Positions 26,860 to 34,543 of a stretch of DNA of 64,000 nucleotides are shown one piece after another. The notes beneath the pieces are model-generated. The model was not told where the DNA came from. It was given only the letters and a program-made list of their open reading frames with translations, and ran no database searches. Position 1 is the stretch's first letter, and every line of letters begins with the position of its first letter. Made by a program: the position numbers and the translations under genes. Origin of the DNA: Bacillota bacterium (lineage in GTDB: Bacteria; Bacillota; Ch66; Ch109); the NCBI GenBank assembly GCA_013178275.1, contig JABLWZ010000016.1:58650-122649 (forward strand), written 5' to 3'.

Positions 26860-26885
26860 CAACGAGAACCGTCCCCGGTGACAAC
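26855..26885 (-). repeat. Right REP-like repeat, inner copy
   Basis: GTTGACAACGAGAACCGTCC and the following CCGGTGACAAC are the inverted counterpart of the left repeats (GGGGACGGTT against AACCGTCCCC). It contains the stop codon of the transposase's shifted frame. Confidence 0.75.
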
Positions 26886-26958
26886 CCCCGGTGACAACCC
26901 GCCAGCCAAGGAAGCAGGAGAACCGACCGCGAGCCGCTCATCGCTGCTAGGGCAAAAA

Positions 26959-26989
26959 GTTGTCAGAGAGAACCGTCCCCAGTGACAAC
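26959..26989 (-). repeat. Right REP-like repeat, outer copy
   Basis: This 31-base unit is an imperfect reverse complement of 25972-26002. Between the two right copies another partial unit (GGAGAACCGACCGC) is visible at about 26918-26931. Confidence 0.75.
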
Positions 26990-27004
26990 CTGGTGACAAG
27001 TGAC

Positions 27005-27036
27005 AACGACAATTTTTCAGCGGCGCTGTCGACAGA
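27005..27036 (+). repeat. Repeat A, right copy
   Basis: Second copy of the 32-base repeat at 22798-22830, in the same orientation. It starts 15 bases after the outermost right RAYT repeat. Confidence 0.7.
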
Positions 27037-27196
27037 ATCGCCCCCCCGACATCGCGCTTCAATGAAAACCTGCTTTTTTCGGGGAAAAATTAACCTTCAT
27101 AGCTAAAACGCTTAATAAATAACCGTATTATGGCTTGGATTTTTTCACTTTATAGCCGATAATATCATTATGATACTGTAAAAAGGAACCGGTTCA

Positions 27197-29500
27197 TTGG
27201 ATTATCCCATAGTATTCGGTATATTGTTGGTGGCCGCCGGGGGCAGTTCCGTCGCTTGCGGATTGTATGCCATCCAAAACAATATCAGAACACCTATCAA
27301 CAGGGTATTTATGGCCCTGGGCTGCGCCATGCTGCTTTGGTGCCTGGGCCTGGCCATTACCGTCGTTGCGGCAAACGAGGAAATCTGCGCATTCGGAAGG
27401 CGCCTCGCGCCCATAGGCTGGGGGACGATATGCAGTATTTTGCTGCATTTTATTCTGCTGTTAACCCAGAACGATTTGCTGAAAAAATGGTGGATCTATC
27501 CGCTGCTCTATCTGCCTCCGGTCGTGACGATTTTTGCGTATACCTATCTTCCGCTCATCCATTTAAATCAGGACCATCTAATCCGGAACGAGCTGGGCTG
27601 GCTCAATATTTCCCAAACGGATGCATGGGATTGGTTCTACTATGGGTATGGTCTCATTTTTATAGTGATCGCAGTCGTCACTATATACTTATGGGCAAAG
27701 AATTCGACCTCCAAAAATATCAAAAAACAGGTCAATTTACTGATGGGTTCTTTACTGGCGGCTTCCGTATTCGGAAGTTTAACCGATGTTTTGCCGGTAT
27801 TTTTGAAAATCAGAATACCGCAATTTTCCCCGGTATTCGTACTTTTTCCCATTGCCTCGATCAGTTATTCCGTGAAGTATTATGGCTTTATGCGTCCCGA
27901 GGCTGAAAATCAGAATGAACTCATCCTCAATGAGTCTGCCTATACCAACGTCTACCGGCACATCGGACTTATCTTTGCTGGTGGAAGCATTCTTAATCTG
28001 GTCGTACAATTTTTACTGTATAAAGAATCTTCCTCGTCATCGGCTCTTCTGTTCAGCGGAACCTTAATTGCCATAGCTGCCTTTATTTTCTCGATCAACC
28101 GGGTAAAACTGGATGACTCGATAAAAGAGATGCTGCTTGCCGGAGGCCTCTCTTTCATTATTCCGGTGGTCACACTGTGGTTTGTATATTCCGGAAGCAT
28201 TACGATCTGGGCGTTTAACTTTTTATTGATCATCATCTGCCTGCTGTTTAACCGGCGTACCATATTGATTACTGTGATCGTTTCGTCAATTTTAACGCAA
28301 CTGCTTATTTGGGCGGCTGTGCCAACCGTTCTGCATAAGGTCGAAGGGGCGGATTATATCGTTCGAATCGGTTTAATAGGGTTTGCCGCTGTCCTTTCTT
28401 TTTATGTAAATAAGATTTATGTGCAAAGACTGAAAGACAACGCCAATCAGATCAGCATGCAGATGCTGGTATCGGAAACTTCCCACGATTTTGTCTCGGC
28501 AAGCGAGCAAAATTTTAACGACAAGGTATATGGTATGCTCAAGCGGTGCGGCAGCTTTATCCGAAGCGACAGAGCCTATATCGCTTTGCTCGACCCGGAT
28601 ACGAAACGTATCCATTATTCCTTAGAGTGGCTGGCGGAGGGCGTGTCGTCACCAGCGGATGTTTCCGAAGACTCGGTGCGGGATATGCAATCCATGCTGT
28701 TAAAGCAGTTTGAGTCTCACAATGTGGTAAAACTGTATGACACGGCGCTTATTCCGCCGACGGAAAAGCTTAAAAAACAGCTGATTGGCCGGGATATTCG
28801 CGCGCTGCTTGCCTTACCCGTTAAAAAACAGGATACCATCATCGGCTTTCTGGCTTTCGCCGCAGCCCGGCCTTTAACGGAATGGCGTTCGGGGTCCTTT
28901 ACCTACTTAGAGATAATAACCAATATCATTGCCGATGCCGTAATAAAAATTGATGCCGAAAAAGAAATAAGCTTTATTGCCTACCATGATCAGCTTACAC
29001 TTCTGCCTACCCGTATTTTGTTTAAGGACCGGCTGGACAAAGCAATCCGGCGGGCAGAAAGAACTAAAAAGATGATCGTGGTCGCCTTTTTGGACCTTGA
29101 TTCTTTTAAATCCGTCAACGATACGATGGGGCATGAGCTGGGCGATCAGCTTTTATTCGAAGCAGCCCGGATATTATCCCAGAGTATCCGCAGTGATGAT
29201 ACGATTGCACGTTTCGGCGGTGATGAGTTCGTCATTTTGTTGAATGACATAACCAGTAAGAAAGATATCGTAAAGCTTATGGATAAAATCATAGACACGC
29301 TTCGCAGGCCGATCCTGCTGAATAGTCAGGAATTCTTTATATCGGCCAGTGCGGGCGTTGCCCTGTATCCACAGGACGGTACCGATGTCGAAACGCTGAT
29401 CAAGAACGCCGATATCGCCATGTACAACGCAAAAGTCCGCGGCAAAAATCAATACTTATTCTGCTCGCAAGTAATAGAGGATCAAGCGCTGGAAGAGTGA
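27197..29500 (+). CDS. Membrane diguanylate cyclase (7TM, GAF-like, GGDEF)
   Basis: An enzyme of 767 residues that makes cyclic di-GMP from two GTP. Residues 1-220 form a seven-helix sensory region of the histidine-kinase-N-terminal 7TM type. A second group of helices lies at about 250-410. A GAF-like domain follows at about 430-570 (SFIRSDRAYIALLDPDTK). The GGDEF domain is at about 590-755, with an intact active-site RFGGDEF near 674 and an RxxD inhibitory site (RSDD) five residues before it, so product inhibition is expected. There is no EAL domain. The TTG start at 27197 has AAAGGAA 9 bases upstream. It is monogenic, at the edge of the accessory region. Confidence 0.93.
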   Translation: MDYPIVFGILLVAAGGSSVACGLYAIQNNIRTPINRVFMALGCAMLLWCLGLAITVVAANEEICAFGRRLAPIGWGTICSILLHFILLLTQNDLLKKWWIYPLLYLPPVVTIFAYTYLPLIHLNQDHLIRNELGWLNISQTDAWDWFYYGYGLIFIVIAVVTIYLWAKNSTSKNIKKQVNLLMGSLLAASVFGSLTDVLPVFLKIRIPQFSPVFVLFPIASISYSVKYYGFMRPEAENQNELILNESAYTNVYRHIGLIFAGGSILNLVVQFLLYKESSSSSALLFSGTLIAIAAFIFSINRVKLDDSIKEMLLAGGLSFIIPVVTLWFVYSGSITIWAFNFLLIIICLLFNRRTILITVIVSSILTQLLIWAAVPTVLHKVEGADYIVRIGLIGFAAVLSFYVNKIYVQRLKDNANQISMQMLVSETSHDFVSASEQNFNDKVYGMLKRCGSFIRSDRAYIALLDPDTKRIHYSLEWLAEGVSSPADVSEDSVRDMQSMLLKQFESHNVVKLYDTALIPPTEKLKKQLIGRDIRALLALPVKKQDTIIGFLAFAAARPLTEWRSGSFTYLEIITNIIADAVIKIDAEKEISFIAYHDQLTLLPTRILFKDRLDKAIRRAERTKKMIVVAFLDLDSFKSVNDTMGHELGDQLLFEAARILSQSIRSDDTIARFGGDEFVILLNDITSKKDIVKLMDKIIDTLRRPILLNSQEFFISASAGVALYPQDGTDVETLIKNADIAMYNAKVRGKNQYLFCSQVIEDQALEE

Positions 29501-30061
29501 AGCTGACAAATCTCCTTTACCAGGCTTCAATTATATGAATACCTAAGAAAACGATTCCCAGCGGCGTGTCATGCACCACCGCAACCCACCGCGAAAATTT
29601 TTAGGCAGGATTTAAAGGTTGACAGCGAGAACCGACCCTAGTACACCCCGCTGTAAAAAGCCTGGGAGTAATATAGAATTTTATCGTAATATAGCAGGAA
29701 ATGTTAATAAGAGGTAGAAGTGTATAAAAGACACCCGGTAACCGCAGCATGGAACCGGGTGTCTTCGTTTTGCGGGAGGTTCTTATACTGGGAAAGCACT
29801 TATCATTAATGCTTATAATTACAGTCTTAGTTGCATAAGCCGCTGCTACTTAGATTATAAATGGACAAATTGTTAAATCTGATGTACCACCAAAAATAGT
29901 TAATTGTCGGTTAATAGCTGAGAGGTAAAGACAATCTGCCAACAGAAGTCGCCCTCGATTAGTACTTTGGAAAAAGAAGAGAATCAAAAAAGATATAAAT
30001 TTTAAAAATATATTTGTGTAGGAGATATTGGTATATGTTTTGAGGAAGGGGGGCAGAAAAA
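29501..30061. other. 560-base gap with repeat remnants and falling GC
   Basis: From left to right: 29537-29595 resembles the 3' end of the long intergenic element at 52.5 and 57.5 kb; 29618-29638 is a degenerate RAYT repeat (GTTGACAGCGAGAACCG); 29728-29770 is a terminator. Beyond 29800 the DNA becomes strongly AT-rich and leads into the three-gene cassette. No gene seen. Confidence 0.6.
29728..29770. terminator. Terminator with 12-base stem
   Basis: AAGACACCCGGT and ACCGGGTGTCTT pair perfectly and are followed by CGTTTTG. It marks the boundary between the GC-rich side and the AT-rich cassette. Confidence 0.75.
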
Positions 30062-30526
30062 ATTAAAATTTGGAGAATAAATAGCGTAATTGATGATATT
30101 AGGACATGTAAAAATAATATAAGTAACAAATGCACGTTTGTTAGTTTTCTGGGGATATATGGCGTTATATTTTCAATTGTAGCGGGATTAACTGCACTGA
30201 TTGTTCCTTTTTATTTATACTGGTTCTCTTCTAAATTACGGATTATTGGGTGTGTTATATCCGTAGTTACATTAAGTTTTATAGTAAGCTTATGCTTGTT
30301 TAGTAAGATTTTATTAACATTATTAAAACAATTAAAAGATTATACTACTGAGTTAATTAATAATGTAAAAGAACTTCAAAATAACCACATAGAGTTATCA
30401 AGACAGCATGAAAAAATGATGGACAATTATAATGCACTTGAAGAAAAAAATTCATTTCTCTTACTCATAACATCTATAATTAAGGAGGGGAAGACTCTTG
30501 ACATGGAAAGTAATAAAAATAATTAG
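30062..30526 (+). CDS. Cassette protein 1: two membrane helices plus a coiled coil (probable ATT start)
   Basis: An unrecognised protein of 154 residues. Two hydrophobic helices at about 31-54 (GIYGVIFSIVAGLTALIVPF) and 60-85 are followed by a heptad-like helix at about 86-130 (LINNVKELQNNHIELSRQHE). The coding frame runs from a TGA at 30041 to TAA 30526 with no ATG, GTG or TTG before 30296, which lies in the middle of the second helix. A very strong ribosome site AGGAAGGGGGG (30043-30053) is spaced 8 bases from ATT 30062, so ATT is the best start. Its end overlaps the next gene by 29 bases. Base composition is far more AT-rich than the window average, which points to recent transfer. Confidence 0.6.
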   Translation: MKIWRINSVIDDIRTCKNNISNKCTFVSFLGIYGVIFSIVAGLTALIVPFYLYWFSSKLRIIGCVISVVTLSFIVSLCLFSKILLTLLKQLKDYTTELINNVKELQNNHIELSRQHEKMMDNYNALEEKNSFLLLITSIIKEGKTLDMESNKNN

Positions 30527-30890
30527 TGATACTCAATTAGTAGTCAATGCAGGAAGTAAAAATAATATTAAGCGTAATGATGAATTAATCGTATACGATC
30601 AAGGAGAAGAATTATATGATCCTGATACTGGTGAATCATTGGGAACGCTAGACACTGTTAAGTGTTACTTATTAGTACAAGATGTATTTGAAAAGATGTG
30701 TATTTGTGTAAATAAAGAAACTAGGCTCAATGATATGCAAAAATCATTACTTGCATTAAGTATGTCATTAAAAGGTATAGATTCAGGGCCCATACACAAA
30801 CCCCTACCAGTTAATGCAGAGGATATATCTGGAGGTTTAATACCTAAGAGCCGAATTAAAGTTGGTGATTTAGTAAAGAAGGCTGATTAG
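30498..30890 (+). CDS. Cassette protein 2: small FlgT-C-like beta protein
   Basis: A protein of 130 residues with no signal peptide. Residues about 1-75 resemble the C-terminal domain of FlgT and related proteins: DTQLVVNAGSKNNIKRNDEL, then YDPDTGESLGTLDTVKCYL and VQDVFEKMCIC. This small beta-barrel is often found in proteins of surface or membrane complexes. The remainder is helical, with a second short beta piece (IPKSRIKVGDLVKK). TTG 30498 has AAGGAGGGG 8 bases upstream. It overlaps gene 1 by 29 bases and is 25 bases from gene 3, so the three are one operon. Function unknown. Confidence 0.65.
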   Translation: MTWKVIKIISDTQLVVNAGSKNNIKRNDELIVYDQGEELYDPDTGESLGTLDTVKCYLLVQDVFEKMCICVNKETRLNDMQKSLLALSMSLKGIDSGPIHKPLPVNAEDISGGLIPKSRIKVGDLVKKAD

Positions 30891-30915
30891 AATATTTATA
30901 TAAAGAAGGTGTTTT

Positions 30916-31845
30916 ATGAGTAAATATAATTGGTTTTCATTAATAGGTGATTTTGATATTAAAGGAGAAACAATAACTTTTAAAGGTAAAAATATTACAT
31001 ATCTAGGCCTTGATGGCAACGAAGCTAGTGGCTCTAGTGTGGGGCAGTTGATCTCGGACCAATATTTTGGTAGTGGAATTATCACAGCAGATATAGAGTT
31101 TAAAAAGAGCATTGAAGATATAGCTGTTGAAATAATTTTATTCTATGAACCAATTAATAAGAATTTTATTAATGCTGGTCTTAGTAGTGCTTTAGTATGT
31201 AGCGTAAGAAGTTTTATTAACAACAAATGGACGAATTACGCATTGGCTGGTGATAGATCTCAATTAAAGATAGACCAAAGATATTTATTAAGCGTAAAAG
31301 TAAAAGGTTCGAAGGTAGATTTGAGCATTAACGGAATTGATGTACTATCAACATATTTACCATATACATTGCCAAGGGGGCAAGTTGGGTTATGGTGTTT
31401 TGGTCGAAACAATATTATTATAAGGAACTTTAAAGTAGAATATGAAAAACCTAAAGCTTTTGTAATTATGCAATTTAGTTCACCATATGACGAGATTTAT
31501 AAAAGTGTAATAGAAAAGATTTGTGATAATTTAGGCGTCGAGGTTGTCCTTGCTAATCAAAAATTTGGACCTGGTATAGTAATTAATGATATAACCAAGG
31601 AAATAATTGAGTCAAATATAATAATTGCAGACATAACTCCAGATAATCCAAATGTTTATTACGAAGTTGGTTATGCACATGCTTTGAAAAAGGACACTAT
31701 TCTAATATCTGAAGAGGGGAGAAAGTTACCTTTTGATGTATCCCCTTTTAGAACATTATTTTATGAGAATACAATTGGCGGTAAAAGCAAATTAGAAGAG
31801 GGGCTTGAAAAACACATACGCGCAATTATTGAAAGAGAATTATAG
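30916..31845 (+). CDS. Cassette protein 3: lectin-like domain fused to a TIR/nucleoside-deoxyribosyltransferase-like domain
   Basis: A protein of 309 residues with two parts. Residues 1 to about 175 form a beta-sandwich of the LamG/DUF1080 concanavalin type (FGSGIITADIEFKK, VKVKGSKVDLSINGIDV, LPRGQVGLWCFGRNNIIIRN). About 180-300 form a Rossmann-like domain of the TIR/nucleoside 2-deoxyribosyltransferase group: KAFVIMQFSSPYDEIYKSVI (180-199), IIIADITPDNPNVYYEVGYA (235-254) and LPFDVSPFRTLFY. E250 in NVYYEVG aligns with the catalytic Glu of those enzymes, which cleave N-glycosidic bonds in NAD or nucleosides. Related domains are effectors in phage-defence systems. No membrane segment is seen; it may dock to its membrane-bound partner. 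AAGAAGGTG precedes the ATG. Confidence 0.75.
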   Translation: MSKYNWFSLIGDFDIKGETITFKGKNITYLGLDGNEASGSSVGQLISDQYFGSGIITADIEFKKSIEDIAVEIILFYEPINKNFINAGLSSALVCSVRSFINNKWTNYALAGDRSQLKIDQRYLLSVKVKGSKVDLSINGIDVLSTYLPYTLPRGQVGLWCFGRNNIIIRNFKVEYEKPKAFVIMQFSSPYDEIYKSVIEKICDNLGVEVVLANQKFGPGIVINDITKEIIESNIIIADITPDNPNVYYEVGYAHALKKDTILISEEGRKLPFDVSPFRTLFYENTIGGKSKLEEGLEKHIRAIIEREL

Positions 31846-31862
31846 TAATAATTATTTAATTT

Positions 31863-31943
31863 AAAAGGAGGTTTGGTATGGGGCTGTCAATAGTTTTGTG
31901 CTTTAGCCCTAATCCCGTCAGCTTTAACGCAGATGGGATTTGA
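31863..31943 (+). pseudogene. Ribosome site and ATG followed by a possible insertion-sequence end
   Basis: AAAAGGAGG (31863-31871) stands seven bases before ATG 31878, just 18 bases after cassette gene 3, as expected for a fourth gene. The frame, however, ends after 21 codons at TGA 31943. From 31879 the sequence (GGGGCTGTCAATAGTTTTGTG) resembles the terminal repeats of IS256-type elements. No transposase is present. This is likely the stub of a gene cut by an old insertion. Confidence 0.35.
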
Positions 31944-32048
31944 CTTTGTTGGGGAAGAAGATTGACTAATTGGAGCAGTATCTGTCCCCAGTTATAAATC
32001 CTTACAGTCCATTTCTTGGTAGACATAGAAAGGTTTTTCTGTCCGTTT

Positions 32049-32078
32049 GAAAAAATAAGCCGGGGTTTAATCCCCGGC
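32049..32078 (-). terminator. Terminator of the hicB-like gene
   Basis: On the minus strand, GCCGGGG/CCCCGGC with a six-base loop is followed by TTATTTTTT. It lies 13 bases past the stop codon. Confidence 0.8.
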
Positions 32079-32090
32079 GAAGACGATTAC

Positions 32091-32480
32091 CTATTCCAAA
32101 CCAAGTTCATGTTTCAATGATTTTTGGAGAACCTGGGAAAAATTAATATTAGCTTTTTCCGCCAGTTCATTCAACCAACTCGGGATAGTTAGATTTTTAC
32201 GGACAGAGCGATTGTCATGGGCTTTCCGATACTCATCGACGTTGATGTCTATTAGGGTTTTAATTTCTCCCGATTTGATTTCTACATTCGAGATATCGCT
32301 TGGTTCAGGGATGGGTCTTCCCTGATCCTGTTTATAGCAGATCCACATTCCGATAGCGTCGCGGGCCATAAACATCGCTTCCGCGATATCGACACCCTGA
32401 GTGGATATAGGTAAATCGGGAATTGTTACCGCGTACATATTATTCGTTGGAGTCAGGATTATAGGATATGCTTTTTTCAT
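32091..32480 (-). CDS. HicB-family antitoxin-like protein, without HicA partner
   Basis: A protein of 129 residues. Residues about 1-55 are the HicB partial RNase-H-like fold (AYPIILTPTNNMYAVTIPDL, then GVDIAEAMFMARDAIGMWI). About 85-129 form a ribbon-helix-helix-like DNA-binding tail (RKNLTIPSWLNELAEKANI, FSQVLQKSLKHEL). HicB normally neutralises the mRNase HicA and represses the operon. I see no HicA-like small ORF on either side, so the gene is an orphan antitoxin or regulator. AAGAGGTGG precedes the ATG. A TATAAT lies on the minus strand at 32502-32507. Confidence 0.85.
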   Translation of the reverse strand: MKKAYPIILTPTNNMYAVTIPDLPISTQGVDIAEAMFMARDAIGMWICYKQDQGRPIPEPSDISNVEIKSGEIKTLIDINVDEYRKAHDNRSVRKNLTIPSWLNELAEKANINFSQVLQKSLKHELGLE

Positions 32481-32804
32481 TTGTTTCCACCTCTTGAGTA
32501 TATTATACGCACTCAATGCGCATAAATCGAGTGGACGTATAAAATAGACAGTTAAATTGAGTAGTGGGTTTATGGCTAGGCTTAATGAGGCTTGATGATA
32601 GAACAGAGAATCAGGCGGATGCGTCACCCCACCAACATCACCGACCCGACGATAAATATTCAGGAAGGCCATTGGCGCGGGGTCTCCGCTGGTTGGTCTC
32701 ACCACTAAAAAACAAGATCTATGAAGGGAAATAGTTTAGTGCAGCGAATATAAGCACTAAGGATAAAGAGTTATTATTATATCTATTTAAAAGGGGGGAG
32801 TAGA
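32481..32804. other. 324-base gap
   Basis: It holds the hicB promoter region (minus strand -10 at 32502-32507, next to an inverted CGCA/TGCG) and the GGGGGAG ribosome site of the next gene. The open frame on the minus strand up to 32705 has no start signal or recognisable product. I see nothing else. Confidence 0.5.
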
Positions 32805-34373
32805 TTGGCCTTAAAAATATTCAAGATCTTAGTGTTTTTAATCCTCTCGTCTTTCTTTCTTATACCCAATACCGCCGCAGCAGAAGGGACTATTAATGTT
32901 GAGTGGCATAAGGTATACGGCACTCCAGACGTTCTTGAATCGGGTCAATGCGCAACACAGACCAGCGACGGAGGGTACATAATCGTCGGATGGAAGGCGG
33001 ATTTCAGGGTTGGTTTTAGTAACAACATTTATTTAGTTAAAACTGACTCATCGGGAAATACCATCTGGGAAAAAACTTACAGTAAACATAAACCGGTTGA
33101 TCTTTATGGGAATTATCTGCAGCAGACCAGCGACGGAGGATACATTGTTGTCGGGAATATTTCTAATTCTGACTTTGACAGCACTGATGTTTATTTGTTT
33201 AAAATTGACCATAATGGAAACATGCTCTGGGAGAAGACGTTTGGTAGCAGTTTTTACGATAGTGGAAAGATGGTTCAGCAAACCAAAGATGAGGGTTTTA
33301 TCATATGTGGTAATTCTGAATCCGTCAAGTTTGATACGGTTACATACGGAAATAGTAGTTTGTATGTTATTAAAACAAACAGTGAGGGAGTTTTAGAATG
33401 GGAAAGCCGATTTGGCAGTAGCCCGGATAAAAATCCAAATGGGTATTCTATAGTTCAGACCTCAGATGGCGGTTACATTGTAGTTGGGACTAAATCCTCC
33501 AAAGCAGCCGGTGAATATGATATACACCCATGCGAGATATCCCTGAACAAAATAGATTCAACCGGTCACAGGTTATGGGAAAAAACCTTTGATGGCAATA
33601 CTGTGGTTACCGGTACCTCAGTACAGCAAACCATTGACGGAGGATTCATAATAGCGGGCTCGACTGGGGAAGGGAAACACTGGATACCGAGTTCTGCCTT
33701 ACTTATAAAGACCGATGCAAATGGAAACAAACTATGGGAAAACACCTATTCAGACAAACTGCATGCTGATGCTCATAGTGTTCAGCAGACCGATGATGGT
33801 GGTTATATCCTGGCGGGTAGCACCCGGGAGAGTACATTACTTGATAAACCGTGTAGTGCTTATATTGTAAGAACAGACTCTGATGGTAATAAAATGTGGG
33901 AAAAAACTATTGATCGCGGCACCTACAACTACGTATCGACGATAGAAATAACAACTGATGGAGGCTACATTTTAGGAGGGGTAAGCGACTGGGATTTATA
34001 TTTAATCAAATTAAAAACTCAAGATCCACCGATAAGGGTCTTTATAAATAATAAAAAGGTCAGGTTTGACACGATACCTTATATTAAAGATGGACGCACG
34101 ATGGTCCCGCTAAGGTCTATCGCAGAAGCCCTTGGCGCGAAAGTTAACTGGGACTCGGGGGCCCAAACTATTACCCTGACTAAAGAAGGCATGAATGTAA
34201 GATTAACTATATCTAATCCCCAGGCTTACATAAATAGCGATAGTGTGCAGTTGGATGCCCCAGCGGAGATAGTAGATAGTCGTACTTTCGTACCCTTGAG
34301 GTTTATCGGGGAAGCGTTCAAAGCAGAGGTGAAATGGGATAATAATATAAAAGCGGTTCAAATTAAATCATAG
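32805..34373 (+). CDS. Secreted beta-propeller-like repeat protein with Cu-amine-oxidase-N-like domain
   Basis: An exported protein of 522 residues. A signal peptide spans about 1-26 (cut near TAAAEG). About 30-400 contain seven or eight blades of a repeat 'QTSDGGYIVVG...YLIKTDSNGNxxWEKT', for example QTSDGGYIIVGWKADF and VQQTDDGGYILAGSTRES. Such repeats are expected to form a beta-propeller. About 410-522 is the copper amine oxidase N-terminal-like domain (DGRTMVPLRSIAEALGA, SRTFVPLRFIGEAFKAEVKW), thought to bind wall or partners, without any catalytic copper site. TTG 32805 follows GGGGGAG. The hairpin at about 34393-34414 with TTAATTTTT could terminate it. Confidence 0.88.
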   Translation: MALKIFKILVFLILSSFFLIPNTAAAEGTINVEWHKVYGTPDVLESGQCATQTSDGGYIIVGWKADFRVGFSNNIYLVKTDSSGNTIWEKTYSKHKPVDLYGNYLQQTSDGGYIVVGNISNSDFDSTDVYLFKIDHNGNMLWEKTFGSSFYDSGKMVQQTKDEGFIICGNSESVKFDTVTYGNSSLYVIKTNSEGVLEWESRFGSSPDKNPNGYSIVQTSDGGYIVVGTKSSKAAGEYDIHPCEISLNKIDSTGHRLWEKTFDGNTVVTGTSVQQTIDGGFIIAGSTGEGKHWIPSSALLIKTDANGNKLWENTYSDKLHADAHSVQQTDDGGYILAGSTRESTLLDKPCSAYIVRTDSDGNKMWEKTIDRGTYNYVSTIEITTDGGYILGGVSDWDLYLIKLKTQDPPIRVFINNKKVRFDTIPYIKDGRTMVPLRSIAEALGAKVNWDSGAQTITLTKEGMNVRLTISNPQAYINSDSVQLDAPAEIVDSRTFVPLRFIGEAFKAEVKWDNNIKAVQIKS

Positions 34374-34387
34374 TAAATGGCACAACC

Positions 34388-34445
34388 CCGACCCCCCGGC
34401 GATCCTGCCGGGGGTTAATTTTTCCCCCAAGAAAGCGCGGGAGAT
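34388..34445 (-). pseudogene. Fragment of an SMR/EamA transporter gene
   Basis: On the minus strand it reads SRAFLGEKLTPGRIAG, nearly the same as SRAFLGEKITPGKLAG in the intact transporter at 35192. The DNA around 34388-34440 matches 35231-35285. Only this C-terminal bit remains. The self-complementary CCCCCGGC/GCCGGGGG plus T run now also looks like a terminator for the upstream gene. Confidence 0.65.
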
Positions 34446-34543
34446 GCCGACAAATGCCCCGCTGCCACAGGGATTTCTTACGCGCCTGCTATTTGCATAT
34501 TTATGGTTATGGAACTATAATCCATAGAAAGGAGGTAATCGCC

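Noticed and set aside
32481..32705. N-terminal extension of the HicB frame to 204 residues
   Set aside because: The extension has no ribosome site, runs across the likely promoter (TATAAT on the minus strand) and HicB proteins start near MKKAYPI.
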